The notes under the pieces were generated by a model. It worked only from the letters and a program-made list of their open reading frames with translations. It made no database searches and was not told where the DNA came from. The position numbers were made by a program, and so were the translations under genes. This document shows, in pieces, positions 11,390-23,479 of a stretch of DNA of 64,000 nt (position 1 is the first letter of the stretch; each line of letters starts with the position of its first letter). Source of the DNA: Perca fluviatilis (taxonomy: Eukaryota > Chordata > Actinopteri > Perciformes > Percidae); contig NC_053134.1 in NCBI RefSeq assembly GCF_010015445.1, positions 16,490,629 to 16,554,628 of the forward strand. The letters run 5' to 3'.

Positions 11390-14300
11390 AATGTGCAAGA
11401 TCGACTGATAATGCACGATGACCATTTTCGCAAATAAACCTTAACATATACAAAACAGTGGCAGTGGGGGCCAGAATAAAATCATTTTGCACAGCGGCCT
11501 ATTATGTTTTAAATAACTTACCCTTCAAAAAAATAAACTCTTAAACGGCGTGGAATAATGGATTCACAACAGTTTCTTCCTTACCAGCGGTAACGTTATT
11601 CACTGCTTCCATGAAGAAATTATTGATAAATTTTACTGTCATTTGAAATAAGTCATTATTATTGCATTGCCAGACCTATGTCAGCTGATCTGGACAGGCA
11701 TTGCCCCCTAATTTTTTTCTTTTGTGAGGGAGGTGTGTGTGCACAGTACTGTATGTTGAATGTCTATAAATAAAATATGGCTGTCTTTGCTGTCTGTACC
11801 TTTAGTGGATGTAATGCTCCAGATAACATCCAATATGACCTCTTCTAGTAAGGACACTAAGTCTGAAAGGTAGCTTGTATGAAATGGTACAAATGGGGAT
11901 GAGCAATTTGTCCCGCCTTTATTGTATGAGGAAGATGATGGCAAAAGTCAGAGATTGTCTGTTAGAGATGATTAGATGCTATCTCCTGTCTACATTAGAG
12001 GAGTAACCCTTGCTTGATCTTGGAGAAACTGTCTGTTCATTCAGTGCTGGTCTGTTTCAAATAAGAGCTTCTTCAGCTGGTTGCTCTGCACACACTGATG
12101 TTTAAGTTCCACTTTTCACAGCGTGATTTGGCTCCAGTCCAAAAAGCATTATTTGGAACGATGTCTGTTTGGGTGGAGCCCTAAAGGTAGCGGCTCGGAG
12201 AGATTCACTGAAGTTCAGTCATCAGAGAACAGATGGTTGTGAGGAGACAGCTGGAGTGATGCAAGCACACACACATACTAGCACACACAAGGGTCCTCAT
12301 GGATCGTATGCATTGTGCCAGGTAGGACAAAAACACAATTCACACATGCGCACTCACATACGCAGATCCACAAACCGGCCCCTAAGGCTGACATACATAG
12401 AGCCATGGCTAGTTCAGCTGGGGATGAGTGCAGACTGAGCTGAGCCAAGAAATGCAAGGACAGACAGACATGGAGGCAGAAAATGAGTCTATAGTTTGTA
12501 GGAAAACCATATGGTACTATTACATAAAACATAATATTAAATATACATATCAGCCAAGGTGTAGTTCTGTAAATTCATCTACATTTAGTAAGTTTAAGAC
12601 CCACATGCATGGAGGCATTATATGATTAGATTAGAATCATACAGTTTTCACTCATCCATTAATTCAATTAATTTTTATTTCTGCTTATTGTTATTCAGGC
12701 TCACAGGGGCATTGGGTGTTAAACGTCACACAATTGTGATTCTTGCTGAAATGTATTGCCTATTTACTCATCTCACTCATTTATATATGCACGACAGCTG
12801 AAAATACCTTTCTTTACATGCCAAAACATACTTTCTCATACATGTCTTCATGTTATATTTATTATAACACAAGTACATCATCAGAATTTTAAATAGATTT
12901 AAATATTGGATCAAAGCTGTTCATATTTGGTCTGCCCAGGTATCCAATGGACCTCTGTCATTATCCAAACAAGACAGTGCTAGTGGTTTCCCTTTCTTCC
13001 TAGTTCAAATGAATGATATCCAATAGGCTTGATCTATTCCCAGGAGCATTTATCCAACAAATTATTTTCTTCTTGTTCCAAACAGAAAATATCCTGCAGT
13101 CCTTTGCTCTCAGAATTCCCATGTTTATAGATTAGGTTAACTCAGAACATGCTTGTAGGACACATCTGTTAACACCAAATACCTGTTTCTAACACACCAG
13201 CAAGCAAACAAGCAAGTTCTGAATTACCTTCAGTGCGCTCCAATCAAACTGCCCCAACCTATTTAATCTAATACATCAGCAGACAGGGCAAGAGATGTTT
13301 TGCTTGCTTAAAAAATTGGACTTTGACTGTATTTTTGCAGTATCTCACAGGCTTGCTTCGCTTCCAAGCTTTCCAAAACCAACAGCCCACAGTCGACCTG
13401 ACCTGCAACATTTTTACGTTTACCCAAAGGTCTAATATGAGGCTTCAGCTGTCGGAATTCACAAAATCAAGTTTATTTGTCCTGGTAGCTCATGTGGGTT
13501 TATTATGGGTAATTATTTTGTCCAGGCAGTCTCCAACTAACAGGAGATATTCCTCCGCTACAGACTGGGAACGCTGTCCAGGGGACAAAAAGAAATAATT
13601 TCTTAATAAAAGGCTTTTACTTTGGAAGATACCCACTTAATTTGGTTAAAGCATCTTTGCATGAAAAAAGGACTGGATTTTGTCCCCCATTTCTATGTAT
13701 AGGTGTAAGGTTATATTCTGAAGTGCAACACATTAAACATGAGTCTGCATGAGTCACATTGACCGCTTTGTAAGGTTGGCCTGGATTTGTTAAACGAGAT
13801 TTAAGCTGTGACCAGAGTAAATTCGTATTGGTTATTAGCTTCTTTGGCTTTAAACTTCTATTTCAGATAAACAAGGATTTTTAATATTATATAATATATT
13901 TTTTGTTGGAAGTCACAGTATTAATAACCATAAAACAAAACTCCTGCCAACAATGACTAACTATAGCACACTGCCTCTGAGGGATTATAATTTCTCCACT
14001 CAAAACAAAGAAAAACATTTAGCTCAACTCATGTTTTTCTCATTCTATTGAGGACCCTTGTCTGTTTTTGCTAACTTGCAGTGTACGTGCAATGTAAAAT
14101 GATATCAGAAAATTGTCTATTACTTATTTGGCTACAAAACCCACGGACACTGTTTTGAATAGCTTAATGTGTTTCATTCAAGCAGCAGTTAAAGATCCAG
14201 GCATGACTTTGACCCTGAATTCTTCTACAGTATTCATTTCCAGGGCATCTATGTAATAAGCTTCCAAGTTAAGAAGCATATTAACATTAGGTTACGCTAA

Positions 14301-15410
14301 GAAAATGGAGCAACACACCCACACAAGCTTTGGCCCATATCACATTTGTTTAATGCTTGTTCTTTCTTCTGTTCAGTACTTTTTCCATATTTATTCATTA
14401 CCTTTGATCTTTGTGAAGCATTTAGTGAACAACTTCATGTTAAGAGCACTTGATGAATACATTTACTCAAGTTAAGCATCTTTATAACTACACTTGCCTT
14501 TCCACCTTCTGCTCTCCCTGTGTACATGCCTTGTTAGAAAGGTTGTGGCAAGGGTCCAGAAGTATTAGAGGAAGACATCACCCCAGTTACCCTCATCACT
14601 GATCCTCCTTACTGCAGCATTCCTATTCTTTTAAGTAACTATTTCATAACCTGGTCAGATTCAGCTGTAGCTGGAAGATGACTTTTCTGTTGTCCAGAAT
14701 GCACACAAACATTGAGCTCTAGGTTTTTGTATGTTTCTAGAGTTAAAACCCTATAACAGGTAAATATCAGGGAAGTGATTGCTTGGTAGAGTCAAAACCT
14801 AAAAATGACATTTTGTTTGTAGTTGTTGTAAGGGAGCAAGCCATATGATGCACATCAAAACAGCCCTGCAGATTGTTTTCTATTCAGAATCCTGCACACT
14901 GGCTGTGTCCTGTCACATGTCAACTTTGTGTGTGCTACAGTTGCAGTTATGTGTGTGTTTTGCATTCAAAGGATAGAGTTTCCCTTCCTCAGCCAAGGAA
15001 GAAGAAAAAGTGGCAAAAAGGGGCCCATAGCTAAGCAGTGACTATGCACACTTAAATTGTTGGTACAGGCCACCAAAATTATGGCTCCAGCTGATGGTTA
15101 TTTTTACGGAAAAAAACTATTATTTTTGGTTTAGTCTCCAAAATGTCATAAGATTTAAAAAAATGCCCTTCACAATTTACAAGTTTTTTGTTTTTCATCT
15201 CGCTTTAGTTTGCAGGCCTGAGTATTAAAATCCATGTATACAGAGTATAATTTGGTTAAAATGTAATGGTATGTGCCCTAATGTCATCGGCAGAACCCAC
15301 CTCGCTATAGAGACTCATCATGCTCATCACTGCAAATCTAGATAAATCACTTTAAAAAAAAAGAAGAAAAAAAGCTGTTTAAATTATAGAAAGTATATAA
15401 TCTCCATTAA
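11390..15410. other. Unassigned non-coding stretch
   Basis: No gene or clear mobile element is seen. CACACA-rich sequence near 12260-12370 gives accidental open frames on both strands. The 91-residue frame at 13323-13598 shows no domain. AT-rich sequence dominates 13.6-15.4 kb. Confidence 0.4.
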
Positions 15411-15413
15411 CAG

Positions 15414-15429
15414 CCCAGAGGGGGCAGTG
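15414..15429 (+). promoter_or_regulatory. Candidate CTCF-type site
   Basis: CCCAGAGGGGGCAGTG closely matches the vertebrate CTCF core (CCA-C/G-YAG-RKGGC-R type). CTCF marks insulators and loop anchors. A site on sequence alone is only suggestive, because such motifs also occur by chance or within repeats. Confidence 0.35.
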
Positions 15430-16199
15430 TATCACTGTGAGGGGGGATGTTGAGCCACAGTTCAGGGGGAAACGGCATCATTTATCCCCTCTTACATCAC
15501 CTCTCGTCTTGACAAAGTGCACTGAGAGCTTCAGGGGCATACTAATTCGCCGGATGTGTACTAGCTCCCTATATCTGCCATTCAACACATTGACAGTAAT
15601 TTGGCAGAAAGGTGAAAACATGTCTAGACCCAATTGCAAACATCCAGTCAGCAAATAAGCTGATATTTAGCTCAATGTTTCAGTTTGTGAAGACAAAGGA
15701 CAAAGCTAATACTATCTTCAGAGTTTACATACTGTATATGTAAACACATTCACAGACAGTCAAAGAATGAATGTGATTATTGCCACTTTCATGACTTGAC
15801 CATCCCTCATATCTGCTGAAATTTGACTCATTTAAAAGGTCAGAAATACATGTGTTATAATGTCACATAGACTACATTTTTTTTGTATTTGCTGATGTAA
15901 ATATCTAACTGCCTAAAAATAGACCTCTTACAAGGGTGCATGTCTGTTCGCAGGCTATTTAATGCAAGGTACACGATTCAATTTGCAATGAGTGTTGGCA
16001 GTCAGAGCTCCGGGGGATTGATCTATGTGTCACAAAAGCAGACGCACAATTTTTGAGACTGGAGCAACTTACTTTTTCACAGTCGAGCGTCTTATTCAGC
16101 ATTTCAATTTCAAAAATGTTTTTTTTTAGTGCAGATTGTAATTCCCACACATATTCACTCTTGAAAGCAAATAGAAACATTGGGTCCACAGAGACTTAC

Positions 16200-16440
16200 T
16201 TACTGAATACCCTTCATTTTTAAGAGGCAGCATCTGACGCCTTGTCACCGGTTGCCTCCCATATGGGGCTCAGTGCCTCCCATAGACTTTTTGTCATGCC
16301 TGCAGTAGGGGCCATTACAACCCTAATTTATTTGCCATGCTGCTGTGAGCAGACCCATCTGTGAGCTGCCTGTAAAACTGATTCATGCAAAGGATCAATT
16401 TCCATCTGATGGTTCTATTTGTCTGTGTTCCTGCTCACTA
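16200..16440. promoter_or_regulatory. Candidate conserved regulatory element (motif-based only)
   Basis: Repeat-free patch with an AATTTATTTGCCATGC block near 16327 and an ATGCAAAG octamer-like POU motif near 16385 adjacent to GATCAATTT. There is no coding frame of note. Inference from motif content only. Confidence 0.15.
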
Positions 16441-17315
16441 AGAATAAGTGTTGCAAGAAATGTGAAATGACTGAGATCTCATTTTCAGCGTGGATCCATC
16501 ATATGCTGCATGCATTGGCTTGATATAGTATCATTATTGTACATCAGCCATCTAATTTGAGCTATGTCTCTCTCTACCCAAATACAAATTGCATCTTCTG
16601 CTTCACTGCATGGTGTCTCGCTCTCAACCACAGATATATTTTCAGGATTTCTTTTTTTCTATTTGTTTAGTGTCAATTTTTCAAATGAAATATTCATTGT
16701 GTTGTATATGCAGATATGTATGCTTGAGCAATAGAGAACAAGGAAAACAAACTTTGAAAGACCAAGTCCATGACAGGATAGTTCCTTCAAGTTCCATTTG
16801 CTGCATTCTTAGTGCATTTGCATTCTTCAACTGCAGGCTGTATCTCTCTCTGCTGTTCTCTTTTTGTCTTGCTCCCTCTCCCCTTTGCCAACTTAAAACT
16901 CCCCACATGCAATACCACTGAAAAACTAAAACCAAGATGTCTGGTTTATTTCCACTCTCAGAAACATGACATATGAAAGAGAGAGAGAACATTCTAGGCA
17001 GCGGCGACCGCTTTGGAGCCTCGGAGAGCCCACTGCAACCAATCTTGGCTTCACAGGCATGCAGTGGTGCGCTATGGGAAGTCAGGGTGGCTCGCTGTTG
17101 TTTTGGGAGGAGAGGGAGAGAATAAGAGAAAATGGCAGCAAATGAAGTTGGCGGGGTGTGGAGTATTGTTCCCTCCTGCTCCCAGTAATGAACAGACTGG
17201 GGAAATTGGTCCCTGGTGGGCCCCAAGCCTTCTCTTTCTCATCTGTCAGGTGTGTTTCCCCCCCTCCCTCCGTGACACACATACACCTGAAACACACATA
17301 CCTGTGTGCACACAC
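16440..17315. other. Non-coding stretch with long overlapping frames
   Basis: A 181-residue minus-strand frame (16681-17226) and a 110-residue plus-strand frame overlap here. Neither shows a domain I know, splice sites or a plausible start context. The sequence at 17100-17130 is purine-rich and that at 17250-17270 pyrimidine-rich, which favours accidental openness. Confidence 0.4.
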
Positions 17316-17681
17316 TAGGGCTGGGAAAAAAATCGATTTGATTTAAAAATCGAGTTGGTAGGTCAAATCGATTCATATTTTCAAAAAATCGATTTTTTAG
17401 ATTTTTTTTTTTCAATCCAAATACAGTATAAATAATTTGGATGTTTAACAATCTTTTTTGCACACTGCACAGTGACTTTTCAGTTAGAGAAAGGGTTTGC
17501 CTTTGCAATTTTGTTTATGTTGATGCACTTTAATTAAATTAAATAAATATATATTTTTAAAATATATTTACAGTTCGCAGTTATTTTGTTTTAAATGGAA
17601 GGGGGGGAAAAATCGAATCGTAAATCGAGTTTTTTATAAAAAAATCGCAGATTTTTTAGGGAAAGAAATCGCCCAGCTCTA
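17316..17681. mobile_element. hAT MITE with perfect 8-bp target duplication, 366 bp
   Basis: The left end TAGGGCTGGGAAAAAAATCG and the right end CGCCCAGCTCTA (reverse complement TAGAGCTGGGCG) are imperfect inverted repeats, both followed inward by ATCGATTT-like runs. The 8 bases GCACACAC occur immediately on both sides (17308-17315 and 17682-17689). The site lies in a CA-rich stretch, so part of that match could be fortuitous. There is no coding content. The two ends carry repeated AAATCGA motifs that can fold back on one another. Well-preserved ends and a perfect duplication suggest a fairly recent insertion. Confidence 0.85.
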
Positions 17682-17689
17682 GCACACAC

Positions 17690-18659
17690 ATGCATGAAGA
17701 TTGCCAGCATGCACTGTCATACACTAAAACATGCATGCTGTAAAGAAGCCTTACTCTACCACGGACTGTGATCTGCAGACGGGGTCTTCTTTCATCTCCT
17801 TGTGTCTGTGTATTGGGGAATGTGCATGTTCACATTCAATTACAATGCCCCTAGTCAGCTGCAGATGAAGATGGATGATGGTACACAAGATTGGATATTA
17901 GGGCCTATGTTCAAACCTAACCTTCCATGATATACCTGGCTCTTGCGTCATGTACCTCAAACCAAACATTTTGTACATACATACTATAGTATACTATACT
18001 ACAGCTGGGATACGAAAACGATCTTGAAATGGGATCGCAATAAAATTCAGGTTGATAACAGTCTGGCTTTTCAGCTTGCTTTTTTCTTAGTGTGAGCGTC
18101 TGTCTGTTGCCATTGTTGTGTCGGTGTGTTTCCTGTCGAATAGTGTTTCCATCCTGTTAAAATGTGTAGCGTCCCCACCATAGATATGGTTAGGTATAAG
18201 GTTTCGTACAGGTTTAGGTATGGGGAAGAAGGTGAAGTTGGAAAAGGGTGAAGAAATAAGCGAAAGTGGAGCTGAAAGTGATGGTGGACATGAACGTGAA
18301 CTTCCTCTCTCAAGCTGAAGATATTGTGGATTTAAAAAAAAGGGTTACACAACGTCAGTTGTGTGAAAATGGTTCGGATTTCAAAAAAAGAAACAGATTA
18401 AGCCAGTCTGAAAAATATGTTGGCGTTTGGTGTCAAGCAGGGCGGGAAATGCAACAAATCTTTTCCATCACAGGAACAGGTACCGTCAGCGACCACACGG
18501 AGTATGAAAATGTGGACTCATGTGCCAGCATGCGCCAGCATGAGTCCACACACACACACACACACACACACAGGGTGGTTCATTGGGACCATTGAACAGC
18601 CGGTGTATTGAATGTATTGGAGGTACTTTTAAGTTCACATGCTGTGCTAGATCAAAAGG
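17690..18659. other. Unassigned stretch with CA microsatellite
   Basis: A (CA)n run lies at 18547-18572, directly after two copies of the short motif TGCCAGCATG (near 18521-18545). The 109-residue plus-strand frame at 18266-18595 runs through the CA repeat and has no recognisable domain. Confidence 0.4.
18547..18572. repeat. (CA)n microsatellite
   Basis: CA run of about 26 bases. Confidence 0.9.
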
Positions 18660-19108
18660 TCAGTCTCTCTTTGCCAGACCATCCACACGCTGTGGAGGAG
18701 GGTCTGGCTAGTCCACATAGCATTCAGGGATGGGGGAAAACATGCTCTGGTTTATTGGCATTTCTTTAAACCAATCACAATTGTCATGGGCGACGCTAAG
18801 CTCTGCACAGAGCCGCTGCAAAATAGCCTCGGGAAGGAACTTGTTTTGCTGAAACGTGTACGTTCAAAAGTTGTTTTAGTCGTGCAACAGAAAACTCAGA
18901 TTGGACAGATAGTCTAGCTAGCTGTCTGGATTTACCCTGCAGAGATCTGAGGAGCAGTTAACCATAGTCCTCAGAAATCCACCCGAGTTTAAAATTCCAA
19001 CACAAAGAAAGTGGAAGGAAACTGACATCGGCGGAAAGACATGCATCCGGCGGAATTTCCTGCGGCACTGGAGCAATCCCGGAAGTGGAACGTCGGGGAT
19101 ATAGACTA
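18660..19108. mobile_element. Fish MITE-like repeat with GCCAGACC hairpin
   Basis: I recognise this as a high-copy percomorph repeat: a hairpin near the left end, in which CCAGACC (18677) pairs with GGGTCTGG (18709), followed by a conserved interior with AACCAATCACAATTGTCATG near 18770 and CGTGCAACAGAAAACTCAGA near 18882. The ends CAGTCTCTCTTTGCC and ATATAGACTAAT are weakly inverted. No clear target duplication is visible, so the boundaries are approximate and the superfamily is unassigned. The 74-residue minus-strand frame at 18918-19142 lies within this repeat and is not a gene. Confidence 0.6.
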
Positions 19109-19119
19109 ATAAATGGTTA

Positions 19120-20360
19120 ATGGATGTTTGATTGACTGACACAGCTAGCTAGCCTTGAATGGAACATGGATATAAAGATACAGAATAACAAATCATTATT
19201 GGGTAGTTGAGCGTTAGAGAGGCTGTCGATGTTGAATAGTTAATGTATATTTTGTGAACCATTTTCATAAAATGTTATCTAACCCAATACAAGCACAACC
19301 GTGTGTTCATCTGCTCTAATGAAAGATGCAAATAGTGTGTCCGACTGGCTACAGTAGCTATTACTACTTACTATTTACGGTTATAACCAGGCATTATTTC
19401 TAAAGGCTAGGGGCATGTGATTAGCTAACATTATTTTGTGGGGTTAAAGTTTGTTAGAAAAATACCTGAGCAGGACTGAAACATCCATTGTGTGGTGGCC
19501 AAGAGTTTAGAGTAAGTGTCTCTGTTATGCTCTTTACTTAGTTGGGAAATTTACACTCCAACAACTCTAGACAAGCTTGTGTAAGATAGTGTTAACGTTT
19601 GCCAAAATACATTGTCATCTGTTATTCCTCATGGTCAAATTCATTCTCTTGTATTTTCAAACTGTATGCTTCTTTTTTACAAGCACTAAAGCAAACAATT
19701 GAACCACTGTGTTGCCTGTGCAAGTAAGTTTTTCTATAGTAATCATCTAAACCATCCAAGGGTTATGTCAGTAGAGTAACATTCTATTGTATTTTTATTT
19801 AGGTTACAGCAGTATAATATGTCTGCCTTGTAATACACGAACAATGCTGCATGTTATCAGCTGGTGAGGATGCTAACATTTTCCCTGGGACATCTAGCTT
19901 TAACCTTAGTGTAACCGGCAGGTTAAGTTGACACTTGTCCCGCCCACACAATTGGCCAAAAAAGCGAGTGCACAAATCAGTTCCCCCAGATATAAATACC
20001 GGTAGCAAATCTTTCTCTTCCGTTCTGCAGGGTCTTCTGAGTTTGAGACCGATGTCTCCCATGCGCTGTGCTGCTCCTGCGTCACATTTAGGATTGACTC
20101 GTTATGGTCCAGTGTGACTGTCTGCTCGGGGCCGAGAGTTTACGATATCCTAGTGAGGGCTGACCGGAGCGTTGCACACAGCTGAGAGCAGTGACTGCCA
20201 CTGCTGCTTCTCTTAGATTTGTGCACAAGCTGACTCAACTTTGTTTTATTGACCTTTTTTGCCTGGTTTTTATTTACGACCTTTTGATTTAATAGACCTT
20301 TTATTGTAATTTTGTTATTTTTGTGTTTTAGTTCTATCATTCTGTCTATCATTCTGTCTT
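19120..20360. other. Unassigned non-coding stretch
   Basis: AT-rich sequence without a recognised gene. Two frames at 19799-20117 overlap on opposite strands and have no domain. The part nearest the palindrome (20200-20360) is T-rich, with short CTATCATTCTGT repeats at about 20333-20358. Confidence 0.35.
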
Positions 20361-20363
20361 GAG

Positions 20364-20407
20364 GAGGAGGAGCCACCGAGTTGACGTCAACTCGGTGGCT
20401 CCTCCTC
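20364..20407. repeat. Perfect 44-bp palindrome centred on TGACGTCA
   Basis: Two 22-bp arms meet with no spacer: 20364-20385 is the exact reverse complement of 20386-20407. The arms run GAGGAGGAGCCACCGAG plus TTGAC. The centre contains TGACGTCA (20382-20389), the full cAMP-response element bound by CREB/ATF dimers. A zero-spacer perfect palindrome of this size is unstable in replication and prone to cruciform extrusion. It could be a young fold-back duplication or a joint of two transposon ends. It lies just left of a fish repeat block starting at about 20430. Confidence 0.85.
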
Positions 20408-20429
20408 ATTTGGCTTTAGTCTCTATCTT

Positions 20430-21010
20430 TGTCACGCCCCAACATTTACATAGGCTACACCACTGATCTGAGATCAGATAGTCTTCTGAGAGCTCAAGGG
20501 CCTGCAGCTCCCCTCTTCTGATGGGATAGATGGAGCTCTATCAATGAGAGCTAGCTAGCTTGCCTCCTCCTAACAAGAACTCTAAAATTCACAAAAATGC
20601 ATTAAATTTGCAGTTAGCCATCAATTTTCGTAAAACGGCCCATATTTGAGCTTTATATAGTTGATTTCTCACATTAAAAAAGTCTCTGAAGTGAATTTAA
20701 TAACAAAATAGTAGACAAACGATGTATAACTTTGCAGTGTCTGAAATATGAGGCCTGCTGTCTCATCTCCAATGTGTTTCTATGTGGTTCGCTCAAACCA
20801 ATCAGCGCACAGCTCCTCTAAATATTCATGAGCATACCATATTTGGAAGAAAAGCTCTTGTTACAAATAGGGCCATATTCACAGGGTAGTTAAGGGCCCA
20901 TAAAATAGCATTCGGGCAATTTTCAGCCCAACCAATGTTACATACCCTATTAGGAGACCTTAAGGAACAGTGTGAAATACCTTTATATAATCATTCTTTC
21001 ACCCCTTTAA
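20430..21010. repeat. Probable fish dispersed-repeat block
   Basis: Parts of this block are familiar from fish genomes, notably GTAAAACGGCCCATATTTGA near 20631, a CAAACCAATCAGCGCACAGC block near 20795 and TAAATATTCATGAGCATACC near 20819. I found no terminal repeats and cannot name the family. Start and end are approximate. There is no coding frame. Confidence 0.4.
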
Positions 21011-23218
21011 CTCCATATGAAATCTGAAACCCATTGTTTCAAAAAATATACCAAATATCGAGTGGTTACTAAACGGTTATCATTGTAAATTCCATATGCG
21101 CGAGAACGTAAAGCTTAATGTGGCAACAGTAACTGCGGCGTTTAGCTTATGGTGAATTGCTCACACCCCAGCCAATCACTTTGTCCCCCCTCTCCTCTCT
21201 GACCTATAATACACATTCATCCTTCAAGCTTAGGTGTTTCTACCAGTTTTCGTCTTTTTTTCCCCCAGGCTATTATAAAAGTGCTAATTCCTAAAAGAAT
21301 TCATTTTAAACTTTAATTGTGGCCAGCCTTCGGAGGATGACTCTGAGTCACAGATGAATGCAAAGGCTTTATTAATACGTTGTGGGTCCTGCGTTATTAT
21401 TCCTGTTCGTCTGTATGTTTAATTCATGAGTCTTACTGTACTGGTGAGTGAAAGGGGATTTCAGCCTGAGTTTGAGAGTGACCATGACGACAGGAGAGGG
21501 ATAAAGCCCAGATCTCTGAGCAGTTTGTTCTCTGAGGTGCTGCCATCTCTTCACCTGTTTCCAACAACAGAAGGAGGAAAAAATCCTTTCAATGATGAGA
21601 TGATGGTTGAGGATGGGGGCCCTTCATAGCTACGCAAAGCCATGTTTCTTAATATATTAAAAGTGATTATGGAACTGAAGTCGTTTTCAGTAACTTGTGA
21701 TCTTCTGATTGCAGTAATTAAATTGCCCAATGGAGGAGTGAGAGCTTGGCCTTCCAGCACTATAATGTCTGCCCCCTCTTTAACATGGCAAGGGTTATGA
21801 GTCATAGGGACTCATTACAAACAAGGCTGGGCCATAATGTGTGAAATTAAAGAAGTGTTCTCACTTCAAGCATGCATTGACCTTGAAACCTCTATTATTG
21901 TAGCAACCCAATGAGCAGAATCTCGATCCGTTCTGTTGCTTTGTGTCTACTGTCTCTCTTTCTATTCCTAGACCTCTCTCCTTCCCTCTTTATCTTTCTC
22001 TCTTTTTCTCTTTTCTCCTCTTTTGCTCTTCTCTGACTGACTCGGCTTCACATCAATCACAGCAATGTTTATTGTCAATGAAATATTTAGTATGAGAGGG
22101 CCTGTGTGCACAGCTTGCAGATTTCATCTCACCCAGAAACAATACATGGTATGTGTGGGAGTGTGTGTGCTTTTACTGATTTAGATGCAGGATCTTGAAG
22201 CCAAGAATCTTGGATCGGTTTGCATACTATTTCCTCGATTGGTCTGGGATACAGCTTCACATCTCAACGTTGATCTGAGATTAGGCACGGCTGTCAACAC
22301 GTAAATAACATGCCTGGAGGTGTTAGTGTGTATGTTATGGATACTGTAGAGGTAGACCTGTGCACCGTACATAAATAAAAAAACTAAAAACACATGCAAC
22401 AAAACATGAAAGAACCAGTTTGCAAATCTGTCATCATGTGAAATGAGTTAATATGATGCAAATTTTCTTATTAACTTCTGCAAGCCTTGCAATGAATTGA
22501 TCTTTACAATAACACTTATTTTAACCTCCCCATTTAACAGAAGAAGGAACATGAGAAGCATTTGAAAATACCAAGGGCTTAGAGCCAAAACAGATGTGGA
22601 AAGTGAAGGCAGCAGTGGTTCCAGTGGTAATTGACTCATAAAAGCGCTATATCATACTAGCTCTGTATTATGCAGGCATACAGTATAAATGTATTTAAGT
22701 TTTATAGAAAGAATTGGGCATTCATTTCAGAGTCAGCATTTGATATTTTGGGAGGAACCAAGGCCTCATATTAAAAATTGGAGTGTTTTCAAGTGGTAAC
22801 GAGAACACACGGCTAGAGAGACAGTAAGCAATTTAGTAGCCAAGTTTAATTAAAGTGCTGCTGCGGATGCATTGCACTGCAGTCTGATTGGTCGGAAAGC
22901 AAAGTTAAAAAGGCTAACTAAAGCTGGTGCACGGAGAGAACTATGAGTCAGATCCAAATCAGTAATGGCGACATGTAGTGCGTTTGGGTCCATATATGTC
23001 ACAGATCAAAGCTGTGGCTTGTATGTATATATTCCATGTGTGTGTTAGTAAATGAAGGTTTAAAAAATAGATGTGACAGATGAGAGAAATGCTGACTAAA
23101 ATACAGATAGCAAATTGTTTATTGTACAGAATTATGGTAGATGATATAACCAGATAATTAAGAGTAGCCCAGGAAACCTATGTTATGATATAGTATAAAT
23201 GTGACTCATTGGACCTTT
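21010..23218. other. Unassigned non-coding stretch
   Basis: No gene is seen. A pyrimidine-rich run (CTTTCTCTC types) lies at about 21940-22030. Frames at 21426-21805 overlap on opposite strands without domains. Poor-complexity AT sequence occurs elsewhere. Confidence 0.4.
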
Positions 23219-23222
23219 TTAA

Positions 23223-23472
23223 AGGAACACGCCGACCTATTGGGACTTTAGCTTATTCACTGTATCCTTCAGAGTTAGATAAGTCCATACATACCCTTCT
23301 CATCTCTGTGTGTGTCGTATATCTGTCTGGCGCACCCACCGCTAGCCTAGCTTTGCCCAGATCCTGGAGGTAACCGGCTCCAACTAGCCTACTGCTCCCA
23401 ATAAGTGACAAAATAACGCCAACATTTTCCTATTTACATGTTGTGAAAGTCCCAATAAGTCGGCATGTTCCT
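23223..23472. mobile_element. TTAA-flanked MITE, 250 bp, 27-bp inverted ends
   Basis: TTAA lies on each side (23219-23222 and 23473-23476). The inverted ends are AGGAACACGCCGACC plus TATTGGGACTTT at the left and the near-exact reverse complement at the right, 27 bp with two mismatches. TTAA target duplication is used by piggyBac and Kolobok elements. The short length and absence of a frame make this a MITE. The interior (GCTAGCCTAGC, CAACTAGCCTACTGCTC) matches a repeat I know to be widespread in percomorph fish. Low divergence between the ends suggests moderate age. Confidence 0.82.
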
Positions 23473-23479
23473 TTAAATG

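Noticed and set aside
15060..15200. Sequence with AAAATGTCATAAG and AATGCCCTTCACAATTT resembling a fish repeat
   Set aside because: The resemblance is short and from memory only; no structural hallmark supports it.
16681..17226. 181-residue minus-strand open frame, the longest in the window
   Set aside because: No domain, start context or splice signals that I can see; it overlaps other open frames on the opposite strand and spans purine- and pyrimidine-rich stretches that lower stop frequency.
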